Shown here: positions 35,418 to 45,462 of the stretch, piece after piece | Layout of the letters: each line of letters opens with the position of its first letter | Position numbering within the stretch: the stretch's first letter is position 1 | Assembly: GCF_000969825.1 (NCBI RefSeq) | Contig: NZ_KQ033919.1 | Span: 2,960,509 to 3,024,508 of the forward strand | Direction: 5' to 3' | Length of the DNA: 64,000 nucleotides | Source of the DNA: Parabacteroides gordonii MS-1 = DSM 23371 | GTDB lineage: Bacteria; Bacteroidota; Bacteroidia; Bacteroidales; Tannerellaceae | Notes under the pieces: model-generated | What the model saw: the letters and a program-made list of their open reading frames with translations, nothing else | What the model was told of the DNA's origin: nothing | Databases searched by the model: none | Translations under genes and position numbers: made by a program

Positions 35418-38400
35418 TTACTTGTGTTGCAATACATATTCGGTAGGAGACATGCCATACATGGATTTGAAACAGGTGGCAAAGTAGGCATGTGAGTTAA
35501 AGCCAATATTAGCGGAGACTTCGGAGATATTCATATCTGTTTCCACTAACATCTTAGCTGCCATTTCGAGCCGCTTATTACGGATCAGGTCGATTGGTGA
35601 AAGGTCTGTGATCGCTTTCAGTTTCCGGTACAGATTGGCACGTCCGATGCCGGTGCCTTTGCATAAAAGATCCACATTCAATTCCGGGTTCGAGATATTC
35701 TGTTCGATCACCTCAAAGAATTTTTGCATAAACTTGTCGTCGGCCGAAACGGTTTCGATTCCCATCGATTCTAAAGAAAACTTTTTGCCATACAGCTCTT
35801 TGAGCCGTTCGCGGGCAGCCAGGATGTTACGGATACGGTATAAAAGGACACCCATATTGAACGGTTTAACGATGTAATCGTCTGCACCGCACTGAAAGCC
35901 CTCCTTGATGTGCATAACCATCGATTTGGCTGTGATAATGATAACCGGGATATGCCCTGTTCTCAGATCCTGTTTGATTTCCGAGCAGAGTTGCAAGCCA
36001 TCTTTCTTTGGCATCATAATATCGCTGATGATCATATCCGGCAATACTTCCACCGCTTTGTCGAATGCTTCTGCTCCGTTTTCGGCTTCCAGCACCTCGA
36101 AGTAGGGATCGAGGTGTTTTTTGATATATTGCCGTACGTCCGGGTTGTCTTCCGCGAGTAACAATGTGTATCGCTGCCCGGTAGCAACTGTCTGCTCCTG
36201 CGTTTCTTCCTGCATTTCGGATGAATTTTCAGTTTCGACGGTCTCTGTCTCGGTTGTAATTTCTTCGCTGCTGTATACTTCCCGGTCTATGGGGATCAGG
36301 ACACGGAAAACTGCTCCTTTAGGATTGTTATTCTCCACCCAGACAATGCCATGATGCAGTTTGACTATGGAAAGAACCAGGCTGAGTCCTATTCCTGTTC
36401 CGGTTGTATTCTGTTCGCTTTCGTCCGTCCCCTGGTAGAAAGGGGCGAATATATGGCTCTTGTCGGAGTCTTCTATTCCTTTTCCAGTATCTTCAACCGA
36501 GAGGCATACATATCGGGAAGATGAAAGAGGAATTCCTGAGGCATGATCCGGGTATAGTTCCTGTAAGCGGGAGACGGATAAGGATTGTAATCGTACAGTG
36601 ACCGATTCGTGAGGAACGGTATGTTTGAAGGCATTCGATAACAGGTTGAAGACCACCTTTTCCAACAGTGTACGGTCGAACCAGCCATCGATGCGGGACT
36701 CGTCGGAGTCTAACCGGAAAACGATCTGTTCTTTTGCTGCGATCTGGTTGAAAGCAATATATATTTCCTGAATGAATAAATACAAGTCGTTATGCGATAT
36801 GCGTAATTGCAGGTTTCCGCTCTGGTTTTTCCGGAGATCCATCAATTGATTGACCAGTAATAAAAGTCGCTGCGCGTTTCCGTAAACCAATCTCAGCGAA
36901 CTTTTCAGGTTCGGATTCATATCGACCCGCTGCAGGATCTCTTCCAAAGGAGAAAGGATCAACATCAACGGGGTTCGTAATTCGTGCGAGAAGTTGGTGA
37001 ACATACGGATTTTCGACTGATGAAACTCTTCCTGTCTTTGTTGTTCCTTTTGCTTTTCATCTAGATCGCGTTCCAGCTTCCGTTTCACATGCAGATAATG
37101 CCACATTGTATAGCAAATGCTACCGATTATTAACAGATACAGTAAATAGGCATACCAGGTTTGCCAGAGTGGAGTACGGATATAAATCGGGATCGACCTT
37201 CCTTCGTTATTCCAAAGTCCGTCGTTATTGGATGCCCGGACGCGGAAGGTATAGTGTCCCGGTTTCAGGTTGGTATAGAATGCTTCCTTGCGATAACCGG
37301 CGTCATTCCAGTCAGTATCATAGCCTTCCAGCATATAAGCATATTTATTCTGATTCGGGAACAGATAATTCAGTGCGGCATATCCGACGGAAAAATTGTT
37401 CTGGTTGTAATTCAGTTTAATCTCTTTCGTATAATCGAGCGTTTTGTCCAACAGTCCGGAGGCGTCACCGGGAACAACCGGTTTGTTGTTGACGGTAAAA
37501 GAGGTTAGTGCAACCGGGGGAATGAAATGGTTCTTTTTCAGCTGTTCGGGATAAAAGGATACGACACCGTTGCTACCGCTGAAATAAATCTGGTTGCCGG
37601 GTAGTTTGATACCTCCTTTCATACTGAATTCATTCAGAGGGATTTCTGCTTTTCCCGTGTAGTTGACAAATGTCTGTGTGTCCGGATCGTAGGACGAAAT
37701 ACTGTTTCCCGTGCTCATCCAGAGTTTCCCGTCATCACCGGGAACGATCGCATTGATGTTATCGTCACTGAGTCCGTCATCGCTTGTGAGCCGTTCAACG
37801 ATCCCTTTCTGTTCGTCCAGACGGCAAAGTCCTCCGCCAAAAGTACCGATCCAGATGCGTCCTTTACTGTCTTTTACGATATTCGTAATGTGATCGTTGT
37901 AAAGATTGTGGCTACCTTCCTGGCGGGTGTTGAAGGATTCCAGTTTCCGGGTGTTGGAGTCGTATATGGCCAGTCCGCCCATATGCATTCCCACCAGGTA
38001 GATGCCGTTTCGTATTTCCATGAAACTACGGACGCTGGGTAACCGGGGGAACAGACTATCCTTCGGGGCTACTGTCCCGTCCGGCAGAAAACGGGTGATC
38101 CCTGTATTGTCGGTTGTTCCGACCCATAATGCACCGTCACTGCACCGGTCGATCGTATAGATACTGATTTCACTGTTGAAGGAATGGAAGAGCGTGAACT
38201 TCTTCTTTTTGATATCGAATTGGTAAATAGTCCCTTTCTGGGTACCGCACCAGATGATATCACCTTCTACGAACAGCGATTTGATGATGTTCCGGTCGTT
38301 CAGCGCGTTCGAAGCATCCGGTTGTGAATTCAGGGGGAAACGTTCAAAGGTATTCGTCTTCAGGTCTAGCGAAAGAAGTCCTCTTCCTTCCGAAGCAACC

Positions 38401-39518
38401 CATAGGGTATGATCCGGGTGGTAATCCATAGTGGCATAAATACCGAACGATAGATCCGGATCGTTCCGCAGATCATAAAACGTGAAACGGCTGTTTAGCG
38501 GATTACTGTAACTCACTCCTCCGGCATACGTCCCGATCCATAATGTATTGGCGTTGTCAACGAAAGAAGAGTAAACGGAGAAATGGCTGAGTCCTCCCTG
38601 GTATTCATCGAAGTTGGTGTATTTGGTGCCAGTGCCGGTATCCGGATCCAGTAAGCTTAATCCATTGAATGTACCGACGATGATTTTCCCGTTATAACTG
38701 GAGATTGTGCGGATGGAGTTATTTCCCAGATTTCCGTTTTGAGTGTTGAAACAGGTAATTTTGCGGGTCTTCATATCGATCCGGTTCACTCCGGCTGTGC
38801 GGGTTCCTATCCATAGGCTGCCGTCCGGCGCTTCATGGATAGCAGAAATATTGTTATCGGTTAATGACGGGGAAGTGTCATTTTTAGAATAGTGTGATAA
38901 GAGATTCAGTTGCTTATCGAAGATGTAAAGTCCGTTTCCCAGTGTGCCGATCAACAGATTCCCGTTATGGGCTTCATAGATGACCATGATCTGGTCGCGG
39001 GGTAATTCGCCGTTCAGATCCGGCTGGATAAATGAGTCGGTTTCATAGTTGTACTGATATAAGCCATGATTTGTCCCGATCCAGAAGCGTTGTTGCTTAT
39101 CGATGTGGAGACTGGATATCCAGGCCCGGAAAACAGGGGAGTCGGAGGATGAGGCCTGGTTGTTGTAAGAGACGATCTGGTTGGTTTTCAAATCCAGCCG
39201 GTTCAATCCGTTTGTTGCGCCTATCCACAGATTACCCAGGCTGTCTTCAGCCAGTGCTGTTATATGATTACCGGAGAGACTGAGTGAGTCGCTGTTGCTA
39301 TGTTTATAAACAACGAAACTATTACCGTCATAGCGGTTCAGTCCGTTGCGTGTGGCAAACCACATAAAACCTCTTTTATCCTGATATATCTTTAATACGG
39401 ACAGTTGCGACAGGCCGTCTTCCATTTTCAGTGAGGAAAAGGAGAAGGGGGAGACTTTCCCGTAGAGCAAGGCGTTCAGACAACAAAGGATAAGAGTGAT
39501 CAGAAATGTTCTCTTCAT
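35418..39518 (-). CDS. Hybrid two-component system regulator (HTCS, second)
   Basis: A 1,366-residue phosphorelay regulator with signal peptide MKRTFLITLILCCLNALLYG and two Reg_prop propellers (DKRGFMWFATRNGLNRYDGNSF, SLGNLWIGATNGLNRLD and many more). A Y_Y_Y domain and a membrane helix near residue 795 (YAYLLYLLIIGSICYTMW) follow. The kinase has NFSHELRTPLMLILSPLEEIL and GTGIGLSLVLSIV, the receiver has DMIISDIMMPKKDG, and the AraC domain ends IGFNSHAYFATCFKSMYGMSPTEY. It is expected to sense a breakdown product of the glycan imported by the SusCD pair immediately downstream and to activate that pair. A promoter box lies at 39539-39546. Confidence 0.95.
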   Translation of the reverse strand: MKRTFLITLILCCLNALLYGKVSPFSFSSLKMEDGLSQLSVLKIYQDKRGFMWFATRNGLNRYDGNSFVVYKHSNSDSLSLSGNHITALAEDSLGNLWIGATNGLNRLDLKTNQIVSYNNQASSSDSPVFRAWISSLHIDKQQRFWIGTNHGLYQYNYETDSFIQPDLNGELPRDQIMVIYEAHNGNLLIGTLGNGLYIFDKQLNLLSHYSKNDTSPSLTDNNISAIHEAPDGSLWIGTRTAGVNRIDMKTRKITCFNTQNGNLGNNSIRTISSYNGKIIVGTFNGLSLLDPDTGTGTKYTNFDEYQGGLSHFSVYSSFVDNANTLWIGTYAGGVSYSNPLNSRFTFYDLRNDPDLSFGIYATMDYHPDHTLWVASEGRGLLSLDLKTNTFERFPLNSQPDASNALNDRNIIKSLFVEGDIIWCGTQKGTIYQFDIKKKKFTLFHSFNSEISIYTIDRCSDGALWVGTTDNTGITRFLPDGTVAPKDSLFPRLPSVRSFMEIRNGIYLVGMHMGGLAIYDSNTRKLESFNTRQEGSHNLYNDHITNIVKDSKGRIWIGTFGGGLCRLDEQKGIVERLTSDDGLSDDNINAIVPGDDGKLWMSTGNSISSYDPDTQTFVNYTGKAEIPLNEFSMKGGIKLPGNQIYFSGSNGVVSFYPEQLKKNHFIPPVALTSFTVNNKPVVPGDASGLLDKTLDYTKEIKLNYNQNNFSVGYAALNYLFPNQNKYAYMLEGYDTDWNDAGYRKEAFYTNLKPGHYTFRVRASNNDGLWNNEGRSIPIYIRTPLWQTWYAYLLYLLIIGSICYTMWHYLHVKRKLERDLDEKQKEQQRQEEFHQSKIRMFTNFSHELRTPLMLILSPLEEILQRVDMNPNLKSSLRLVYGNAQRLLLLVNQLMDLRKNQSGNLQLRISHNDLYLFIQEIYIAFNQIAAKEQIVFRLDSDESRIDGWFDRTLLEKVVFNLLSNAFKHTVPHESVTVRLQSLSVSRLQELYPDHASGIPLSSSRYVCLSVEDTGKGIEDSDKSHIFAPFYQGTDESEQNTTGTGIGLSLVLSIVKLHHGIVWVENNNPKGAVFRVLIPIDREVYSSEEITTETETVETENSSEMQEETQEQTVATGQRYTLLLAEDNPDVRQYIKKHLDPYFEVLEAENGAEAFDKAVEVLPDMIISDIMMPKKDGLQLCSEIKQDLRTGHIPVIIITAKSMVMHIKEGFQCGADDYIVKPFNMGVLLYRIRNILAARERLKELYGKKFSLESMGIETVSADDKFMQKFFEVIEQNISNPELNVDLLCKGTGIGRANLYRKLKAITDLSPIDLIRNKRLEMAAKMLVETDMNISEVSANIGFNSHAYFATCFKSMYGMSPTEYVLQHK

Positions 39519-39538
39519 AACGTATAAGCATTACGCTG

Positions 39539-39546
39539 CAAATATA
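39539..39546 (-). promoter_or_regulatory. Promoter -7 box of the second hybrid regulator
   Basis: Reads TATATTTG on the minus strand, 20 bases upstream of the ATG at 39518. The -33 element is weak. This predicts a very short leader. Confidence 0.45.
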
Positions 39547-39622
39547 AGAAAACAATGGCTGTAACGCGCATATCGGTTGTATAAAAAGAAGAGGGGCTGT
39601 GACTGCCTGATGTTGGCGGCGG

Positions 39623-39737
39623 TCACAGCCCCTTGTTTGCTACATCAACAGCCCTTTGTTTGCCACATAAACAACCGTTTGTGTGTCGTGTCAACAGCCG
39701 CTTGTTTGTCACGTAAACAAACGGCTGTTTGCGGCAT
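39623..39737. repeat. Degenerate repeat cluster with a 15-bp inverted repeat
   Basis: Five related units lie head to tail (39623-39645, 39646-39671, 39672-39691, 39692-39717, 39718-39737), built on CAACAGCC-yTTGTTTG-CAC-TAAA. They alternate long (26) and short (20) forms. The last two form a stem: 39693-39707 pairs with 39715-39729 with one mismatch and a 7-base loop. This lies directly after the stop of the minus-strand efflux gene and may end that transcript. The units are too short and contiguous to be a CRISPR array. Confidence 0.6.
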
Positions 39738-39747
39738 CCTCATTTTA

Positions 39748-41115
39748 CTACTCTTGTCCTCCCCCTAAAGCATGGTAGAGGTTGATCACTCCCTGTATTT
39801 CGTCGAAGCGGTCGGCTGCTTGCGACAATTCGGATTGCAACAGGGATTGTTGAGCGGTCAGCACTTCCAGATACGTCGTGTTTCCGTGATCCATCAACAA
39901 CTGTGTGCTTTTTACGGCCTTTTGCAGGGCGGCAATCTGTTGGTCGGCCAACACGATGCGTCCGCGGGCTGTTTGCCATTGGGTCAATGCGTTGTTTACT
40001 TCGCTGCCGGCATTCAGGATACTCTGCTGAAAGGCGAGTGAGGCTTCTTCCTGCTGTGCCTTGGCTATCTTCAGTTGTGCGATATTGGCTCCTTTATTGA
40101 ACAATGGCTGTGTCAGCGAGCCGATAGCCTGCAACAATAAACCGCCGGGATTGGCAATGACACCGCCTCCGCTGTTCGTCCATCCCACCACGCCGCTCAG
40201 GTTGATGCTCGGATAGAATGCGCTCCGTGCCCCGTTTGTAACATAGAACGCCTGTGCTAGCGAGTATTCAGCCTGCCGCACATCCGGCCGGTTACTGAGC
40301 AGAGCAACCGGGACACCGGCTGATAGTGACTGGGGAAACTCCTGCCCATCGAGGTCGCCTCTTTCTATTTTCCGCGGAACTTCTCCGAGCAGGTTTGAAA
40401 GGCTGTTCTCCATTTCATTGATCTGCTGGCGTAAAGTCAGGAGAGAGGCTTCCACATTCAGGCTATTCGCTTCCGACTGTGAGACGGCTGCTTCATTCGT
40501 CAGCCCGGCTTTTTTCAGGGCGTACATCGCCTGTACATTTTCTTTCCAAAGTGAAGCCGTCCGTTCACTAACGACAAGTTGTTTGTCTAGCAATAATAAA
40601 GTGTAATAGGAATTGGCAATAGTGGCTATTAGCTGTGTTCGGACGGCTTGCTTATATGATTTGGTCTGTTCGAGGGCTGCCTGAGCGCTTCTTTTCGCGT
40701 TTGTCAGTCTCCCGAATATATCGATTTCCCAACTGGCGGAAGCGGCCAGCTGATAGCTTTTCGCTGCCTTTGAACCGTCGAAGCTACTCAACGTACCCTG
40801 TGGGGTCAGATTGAGTGCCGGCAGGTACGCCAGGCGCGAGGTCATCAGGGCGGCTTCGGCTTCCTGTACCCGCAGGTGGGCGGTACGGAAATCGGTGTTG
40901 TTCTCCAACCCTTTGTCGATCAGAACCTGCAACTGCGGATCCGTGAAAAGTTCCCGCCAGTCGAGATTACCGATGCTTGTCGTATCCGTAGCCATCTCTT
41001 CATCCCTGAATAAATTGTCAGGAACAGAAGTCTCCGGTTTATAGGATGTATAGATGCCGCACCCGCTCAGTAACGAGAGGGTGGCGACGGATAATAATAT
41101 GATGTTATTTTTCAT
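39748..41115 (-). CDS. RND efflux outer-membrane channel lipoprotein (TolC/OprM family)
   Basis: A 455-residue outer-membrane factor of the NodT type. The lipobox LLSGC is at about residue 20. Two outer-membrane-efflux repeats contain DWRELFTDPQLQVLIDKGLENNTDFRTAHLRVQEAEA, SWEIDIFGRLTNAKRSAQAALEQ, the second-repeat signature SNRPDVRQAEYSLAQAFYVTNGA, and LTQPLFNKGANIAQLKIAKA. It forms the exit duct for drugs or toxic compounds. It is the last gene of the three-gene efflux operon, four bases after the pump gene, so it is translated from the same message. The substrate is unknown. Confidence 0.95.
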   Translation of the reverse strand: MKNNIILLSVATLSLLSGCGIYTSYKPETSVPDNLFRDEEMATDTTSIGNLDWRELFTDPQLQVLIDKGLENNTDFRTAHLRVQEAEAALMTSRLAYLPALNLTPQGTLSSFDGSKAAKSYQLAASASWEIDIFGRLTNAKRSAQAALEQTKSYKQAVRTQLIATIANSYYTLLLLDKQLVVSERTASLWKENVQAMYALKKAGLTNEAAVSQSEANSLNVEASLLTLRQQINEMENSLSNLLGEVPRKIERGDLDGQEFPQSLSAGVPVALLSNRPDVRQAEYSLAQAFYVTNGARSAFYPSINLSGVVGWTNSGGGVIANPGGLLLQAIGSLTQPLFNKGANIAQLKIAKAQQEEASLAFQQSILNAGSEVNNALTQWQTARGRIVLADQQIAALQKAVKSTQLLMDHGNTTYLEVLTAQQSLLQSELSQAADRFDEIQGVINLYHALGGGQE

Positions 41116-41119
41116 CTGC

Positions 41120-44100
41120 TTATTTTTCTTTCTTTTTACTATCGAGATATTCTTTCCGCTCGGCAGTTACCTCTTCCACTTCTTCCTGGATCTGCCAGTC
41201 GTGTGTCGGCTCGAACTGTATCGGACGCACTTTTTCCTGCAGATACTGGAATACGATAAACAGGGAAGGTACGACGAACAGCAATGCCAGTGTTCCGATC
41301 AGCATACCGCCAACGGCACCTGTACCCAGCGAACTGTTACCGTTTGCACCTACACCGGTAGCAACTACCAGTGGCAGCAGACCGAAGATCATCGTCAACG
41401 CCGTCATCAGGATCGGACGCAGGCGGACTTTGGCGGCAGACAGTGCGGCAGAAGTCAGGCTCATACCGGCTGCCCGGCGTTCGGTCGCATACTCGGTAAG
41501 CAGGATCGCTGTCTTTGACAATAATCCGATCAACATAATCAATCCGGTTTGCAGGTAAATATTGTTTTCCAATCCCATAATTTTAGCGAACAGGAAGCTA
41601 CCCATCAACCCGAAAGGAACCGAGAGGATCACAGCGAACGGGATCAGGAAACTTTCGTAAAGGGCACTCAGGATCAGGTAGATCATCAGGATACAGATGA
41701 TAAAGATAACGACCGTCGTGTCGCTCTGCTGATTTTCCTCGCGGGTGATACCGGCAAAGTCGTAACCATATCCTTTCGGAAGGGCGGTTGAGGCTACTTC
41801 CTTTACGGCTTTGATCGCATCACCGGAGCTATATCCCGGAGCAGGCATGGCATTCACATTGATCGAGTTGTACATATTGAAACGGCTCAGCGACTCGGCA
41901 CCGTACACCTTTGTCAACGTTACGAACTGGCTCAGCGGAGACATTTCACCGTTTGCCATACGTACAAACGTATTATCCAGCGAAGAGTCATCCAAACGGT
42001 AGATCGGTGAAGCCTGGATCATCACTTTATATACCTTCGAGAAACGGTTGAAGTTGGAGACATACTGTCCGCCATAGTAACCCGAGAGTGTGCTCAGAAC
42101 AGCATCCGGCGTGATACCGGCGCGTTTACATTTCGCCGCATCCACTGTCACCTCCCATTGCGGGTAGTTGATGGCGAAGGTGGAATAAGCTGCTGCGATC
42201 TCCGGACGGTCGCGCAGGGCGGCCAGGTATTGCTGGGTGGTATTGAAGAACTCGGTGAGATCGCCTCCCTTTTTGTCCTGCATATACATTTCCAGCGCGT
42301 TACCCATACCGTAACCGGGGATCATACCCGGAGCCATAGCGAAAATATTGGCATCTTTTATATCGGCGGTACGCCCGTATATCTGTCCGATGACAGACTG
42401 TACATGATCTTCCTTGGCTGTACGTTCATCCCAGGGCTTCAGTTTCAGGATAAACATACCGAACGAGTTACCTTGTCCGGAGATCAGCCCGTAGCCGGAG
42501 ACCTTATTATATTCCTTTATCTGCGGAAGATCTTTGATACGGTTCTCGATATCGGTCATGACGATATTGGTTGTAGCCAATGAGTTACCGGCTGCGGTAG
42601 TTACATTGACAAACAATACTCCCTGGTCTTCGTCAGGAACGAGACTGGTCTTCGTTGTCTTCATCAGTAAAACAAGTACGACAATCGAGCAGGCCAGCAA
42701 CGACCAGGTAAGCCATTTCCGTTTGATAAAGAACAATACACCTTTCTTATATTTGGTGATTATCGCATCGAAAGCCGTATTGAATGCCCTGCGGAAACGG
42801 GCGGCAAAATTTTCCTTTTGCGTACCGTCTTCATTGATGTACGGTTTCAGGATCAGGGCACATAAAGCGGGACTCAATGTCAACGCGTTAATAGCCGAAA
42901 TACCTACGGCAACGGCCATCGTCAGACCGAACTGGGTGTAGAACGTTCCCGAAGTACCGCTCATAAACGATACCGGAATAAACACGGCCATAAACACCAG
43001 TGAAGAAGAAATAATGGCGGTGCTGATACCGTTCATGGCATCCATACTTGCCATGTACGATGACTTATACCCGACATCGAATCGGGCCTGCACCGCCTCG
43101 ACGACGACAATGGCATCGTCGACCACCGTACCGATCACCAGCACGAGGGCAAACAGCGTAATCAGGTTGATACTGAATCCGGCAATTGACATAAAAGCAA
43201 ACGTACCGACCAGCGATACGATGATACCTACCAACGGGATCAAGGTCGAACGGATATCCTGCAGGAATATATATACGACAAGGATTACCAGGAGAATCGC
43301 TTCGATCAGTGTCTTCACCACTTCATTGATAGAGGCGTAGAGGAAGTCGTTCGAGCTCATCATCTGTACGATCTCTACTCCTTTAGGTAAGTCTTTACGT
43401 GCTTCTTTCAGAAAGGCGTCGATATTGTTGTTTACCTCGGTTGCGTTCGAACCGGCTGTCTGGAAGATCATACAGGATATACCGGTATGCCCTGATGTCT
43501 CACCGATATATGCGTAGCTTTCGCGGCCGAGTTCTATTTCGGCGATATCCTTCAGTTTCAGAACTTCTCCATCTTCCGACGAGCGGATCACAATGTCTCC
43601 GAACTCTTCCGGCTGTATCAAACGTCCTTTGTACTTCATCGTGTACTGGTACGTCTCCGTTGAGTTTTCTCCGAATGAACCGGTGGCCGACTCAATATTC
43701 TGTTCAGCCAGGACGGCTGTAACATCAGCCGGGATCAGATTGTACTGTGCCATTACGTCCGGCTTCATCCAGACACGCATGCTGTAATCGCCTCCCATTA
43801 CCATCAACTCGCCGACACCCGAGATACGAAGGATCTCCGGCTTAAGGTTGATACTCAGGTAGTTTGAAAGGAAGTTCTCATCGTATGAGTCGTCAGGGCT
43901 GTAGATAGAAAATATCTGCAACATACTGGTTTGCCGTTTCGTCGTCGTTACACCTACCTGGTTTACTTCTGCGGGGAGCTGACCGCTGGCTTTCGATACG
44001 CGGTTCTGCACGTTTACGGCAGCCATGTCGGGATCAGTTCCCTGTTTGAAGTATACCATGATGGAGACGGTACCGGCATTGGTTGCGGTAGAGGTCATGT

Positions 44101-44332
44101 AGGTCATATCTTCAACACCGTTGATGGCTTCTTCCAGCGGGGCGATCACACTCTTTTGAAGTGTTTCGGCGCTGGCTCCGAAATAAGTGGTGCTTACCAT
44201 GACGGTAGGCGGGGCGATATCCGGATATTGTTCGACAGGCAGCGTCGACAATCCGATGATACCCATAAATACTATCACGATAGAGATAACGGCTGATAGT
44301 ACCGGGCGTTCTATAAAGGTTCTTAATTTCAT
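41120..44332 (-). CDS. RND multidrug efflux pump, inner-membrane subunit (AcrB/HAE-1 family)
   Basis: A 1,070-residue proton-driven pump with 12 membrane helices and two large periplasmic loops. Signatures are the start MKLRTFIERPVLSAVISIVIV, LPVEQYPDIAPPTVMVSTTYFGASAETL, and the helix-4 proton-relay motif VLVIGTVVDDAIVVVEAVQ with paired aspartates. Others are SFMSGTSGTFYTQFGLTMAVAVGISAINALTLSPALCAL and the second-half GLLSKTAILLTEYATE. It takes up substrates from the periplasm or outer leaflet and passes them to the OprM-like channel. Upstream by 14 bases is the adaptor gene. Length and motifs are complete, so it should be functional. Confidence 0.97.
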   Translation of the reverse strand: MKLRTFIERPVLSAVISIVIVFMGIIGLSTLPVEQYPDIAPPTVMVSTTYFGASAETLQKSVIAPLEEAINGVEDMTYMTSTATNAGTVSIMVYFKQGTDPDMAAVNVQNRVSKASGQLPAEVNQVGVTTTKRQTSMLQIFSIYSPDDSYDENFLSNYLSINLKPEILRISGVGELMVMGGDYSMRVWMKPDVMAQYNLIPADVTAVLAEQNIESATGSFGENSTETYQYTMKYKGRLIQPEEFGDIVIRSSEDGEVLKLKDIAEIELGRESYAYIGETSGHTGISCMIFQTAGSNATEVNNNIDAFLKEARKDLPKGVEIVQMMSSNDFLYASINEVVKTLIEAILLVILVVYIFLQDIRSTLIPLVGIIVSLVGTFAFMSIAGFSINLITLFALVLVIGTVVDDAIVVVEAVQARFDVGYKSSYMASMDAMNGISTAIISSSLVFMAVFIPVSFMSGTSGTFYTQFGLTMAVAVGISAINALTLSPALCALILKPYINEDGTQKENFAARFRRAFNTAFDAIITKYKKGVLFFIKRKWLTWSLLACSIVVLVLLMKTTKTSLVPDEDQGVLFVNVTTAAGNSLATTNIVMTDIENRIKDLPQIKEYNKVSGYGLISGQGNSFGMFILKLKPWDERTAKEDHVQSVIGQIYGRTADIKDANIFAMAPGMIPGYGMGNALEMYMQDKKGGDLTEFFNTTQQYLAALRDRPEIAAAYSTFAINYPQWEVTVDAAKCKRAGITPDAVLSTLSGYYGGQYVSNFNRFSKVYKVMIQASPIYRLDDSSLDNTFVRMANGEMSPLSQFVTLTKVYGAESLSRFNMYNSINVNAMPAPGYSSGDAIKAVKEVASTALPKGYGYDFAGITREENQQSDTTVVIFIICILMIYLILSALYESFLIPFAVILSVPFGLMGSFLFAKIMGLENNIYLQTGLIMLIGLLSKTAILLTEYATERRAAGMSLTSAALSAAKVRLRPILMTALTMIFGLLPLVVATGVGANGNSSLGTGAVGGMLIGTLALLFVVPSLFIVFQYLQEKVRPIQFEPTHDWQIQEEVEEVTAERKEYLDSKKKEK

Positions 44333-44346
44333 ATTCCTTCTTTCAA

Positions 44347-45462
44347 TTATTGTTTAACCTGAATCGGGGTTCCTTCGCGCAGTAAACCTACGCCTTCGGC
44401 AACAATCACGTCACCGGTTTTCAAACCTTCGTTCACGATATATTCCTGTCCGCCGTTCACGCGGGTTACGTTAACCAGGGTGGACTGTGCTTTACCGTCT
44501 ACCACCTTGTAGGCGTAAACTTTATCTTGTATTTCAAAAGTGGCCGTCTGCGGTATAACGATACTTCCTGATTTTTCTGTAGACAGAATGATGTTACCGG
44601 AACTGCCGCTGTAGAGTATGCCGTCTTCATTCGGGAATATGGCACGCAGGCTCACGGTCCCTGTACTGCGGTCGATAACGCCGCTGATTGTTTCTACCTT
44701 CCCTTTTACCGGATAAACAGACTTGTCATTCAACTGTAGTTCTACTTCCGGCATCATCTCCAGTGCCTTTTGCTTCGAACCATACTGACGGGTTAATGAC
44801 AGGAGCTGGTTTTCAGTCATGGAGAAGTAGACATACATATCCGAATTGTCGGAAACGGTTGTCAGTGGCTTAGGAGAATTGGCACTTACCAATGCTCCGA
44901 CACGATAGGGGAGTGTTGCTACAACGCCGTTCGACGGACTTTTCACTTCCGTATAGGAAAGATTATTGCGCGCATTCAATTCCAACGCTTTCATCTGGGC
45001 TAGTTGTGCTTTGGCACTCAGCCAGTTGTTTTCTGCTGTTTGCAGGTCGAAAGCGGATACTACATTTTGTGCATGCAGTTCTTTTTTACTGTCGAGCGTC
45101 AGTTTGGCCGTACTCAGGGCTGCTTCTGCCGCTTCTACGTTGGCAAGTGCAGTCTGCAAGGCTGCCTGGTAGGGTACCTGGTCGATAACAAACAATAACT
45201 GTCCTTTTCGTACAGCCTGCCCTTCTTCTACGCATAGTTGGGTAATGAATCCTGACACCTGAGGATAGATATCTATATCCTGTCGTCCCCGTATAGTGGC
45301 GGAATAAAGACTGCTCAGGGTTTTGTCGGTTGTCGACACTTTTAGTACCTTGTACTCACTGTTAACCATTGTTGCCGGTTGCTCTTTACACGAGCTTACA
45401 ATAAGGCACATAAGCCCTACCCCGAGGCCGCTGAGGCATCGGGCAATAAAATTTTTCTTCAT
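44347..45462 (-). CDS. RND efflux periplasmic adaptor (membrane-fusion protein)
   Basis: A 371-residue lipoprotein adaptor. The lipobox is LIVSSC (Cys25). Features include the barrel-sandwich halves DIYPQVSGFITQLCVEEGQAVRKGQLLFVID and EVKSPSNGVVATLPYRVGALV, an alpha-hairpin between them (AALQTALANVEAAEAALSTAKLTL), and a carboxyl domain ending in GLKTGDVIVAEGVGLLREGTPIQV. It bridges the AcrB-like pump and the outer-membrane channel. It is the first gene of the operon. No TAnnTTTG box is visible upstream; two direct TTGTTCCAAA copies (45502-45511 and 45642-45651) and a 36-bp palindrome lie there. The AraC gene at 46763 is a plausible regulator. Confidence 0.95.
   Translation of the reverse strand: MKKNFIARCLSGLGVGLMCLIVSSCKEQPATMVNSEYKVLKVSTTDKTLSSLYSATIRGRQDIDIYPQVSGFITQLCVEEGQAVRKGQLLFVIDQVPYQAALQTALANVEAAEAALSTAKLTLDSKKELHAQNVVSAFDLQTAENNWLSAKAQLAQMKALELNARNNLSYTEVKSPSNGVVATLPYRVGALVSANSPKPLTTVSDNSDMYVYFSMTENQLLSLTRQYGSKQKALEMMPEVELQLNDKSVYPVKGKVETISGVIDRSTGTVSLRAIFPNEDGILYSGSSGNIILSTEKSGSIVIPQTATFEIQDKVYAYKVVDGKAQSTLVNVTRVNGGQEYIVNEGLKTGDVIVAEGVGLLREGTPIQVKQ

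Noticed and set aside
39623-39737. CRISPR array
   Set aside because: Units touch one another with no unique spacers of constant length, and no cas gene is near.
39577-39768. A 63-codon frame before the efflux gene end
   Set aside because: Its codons come from the short repeat cluster; low complexity, no promoter or homology signs.
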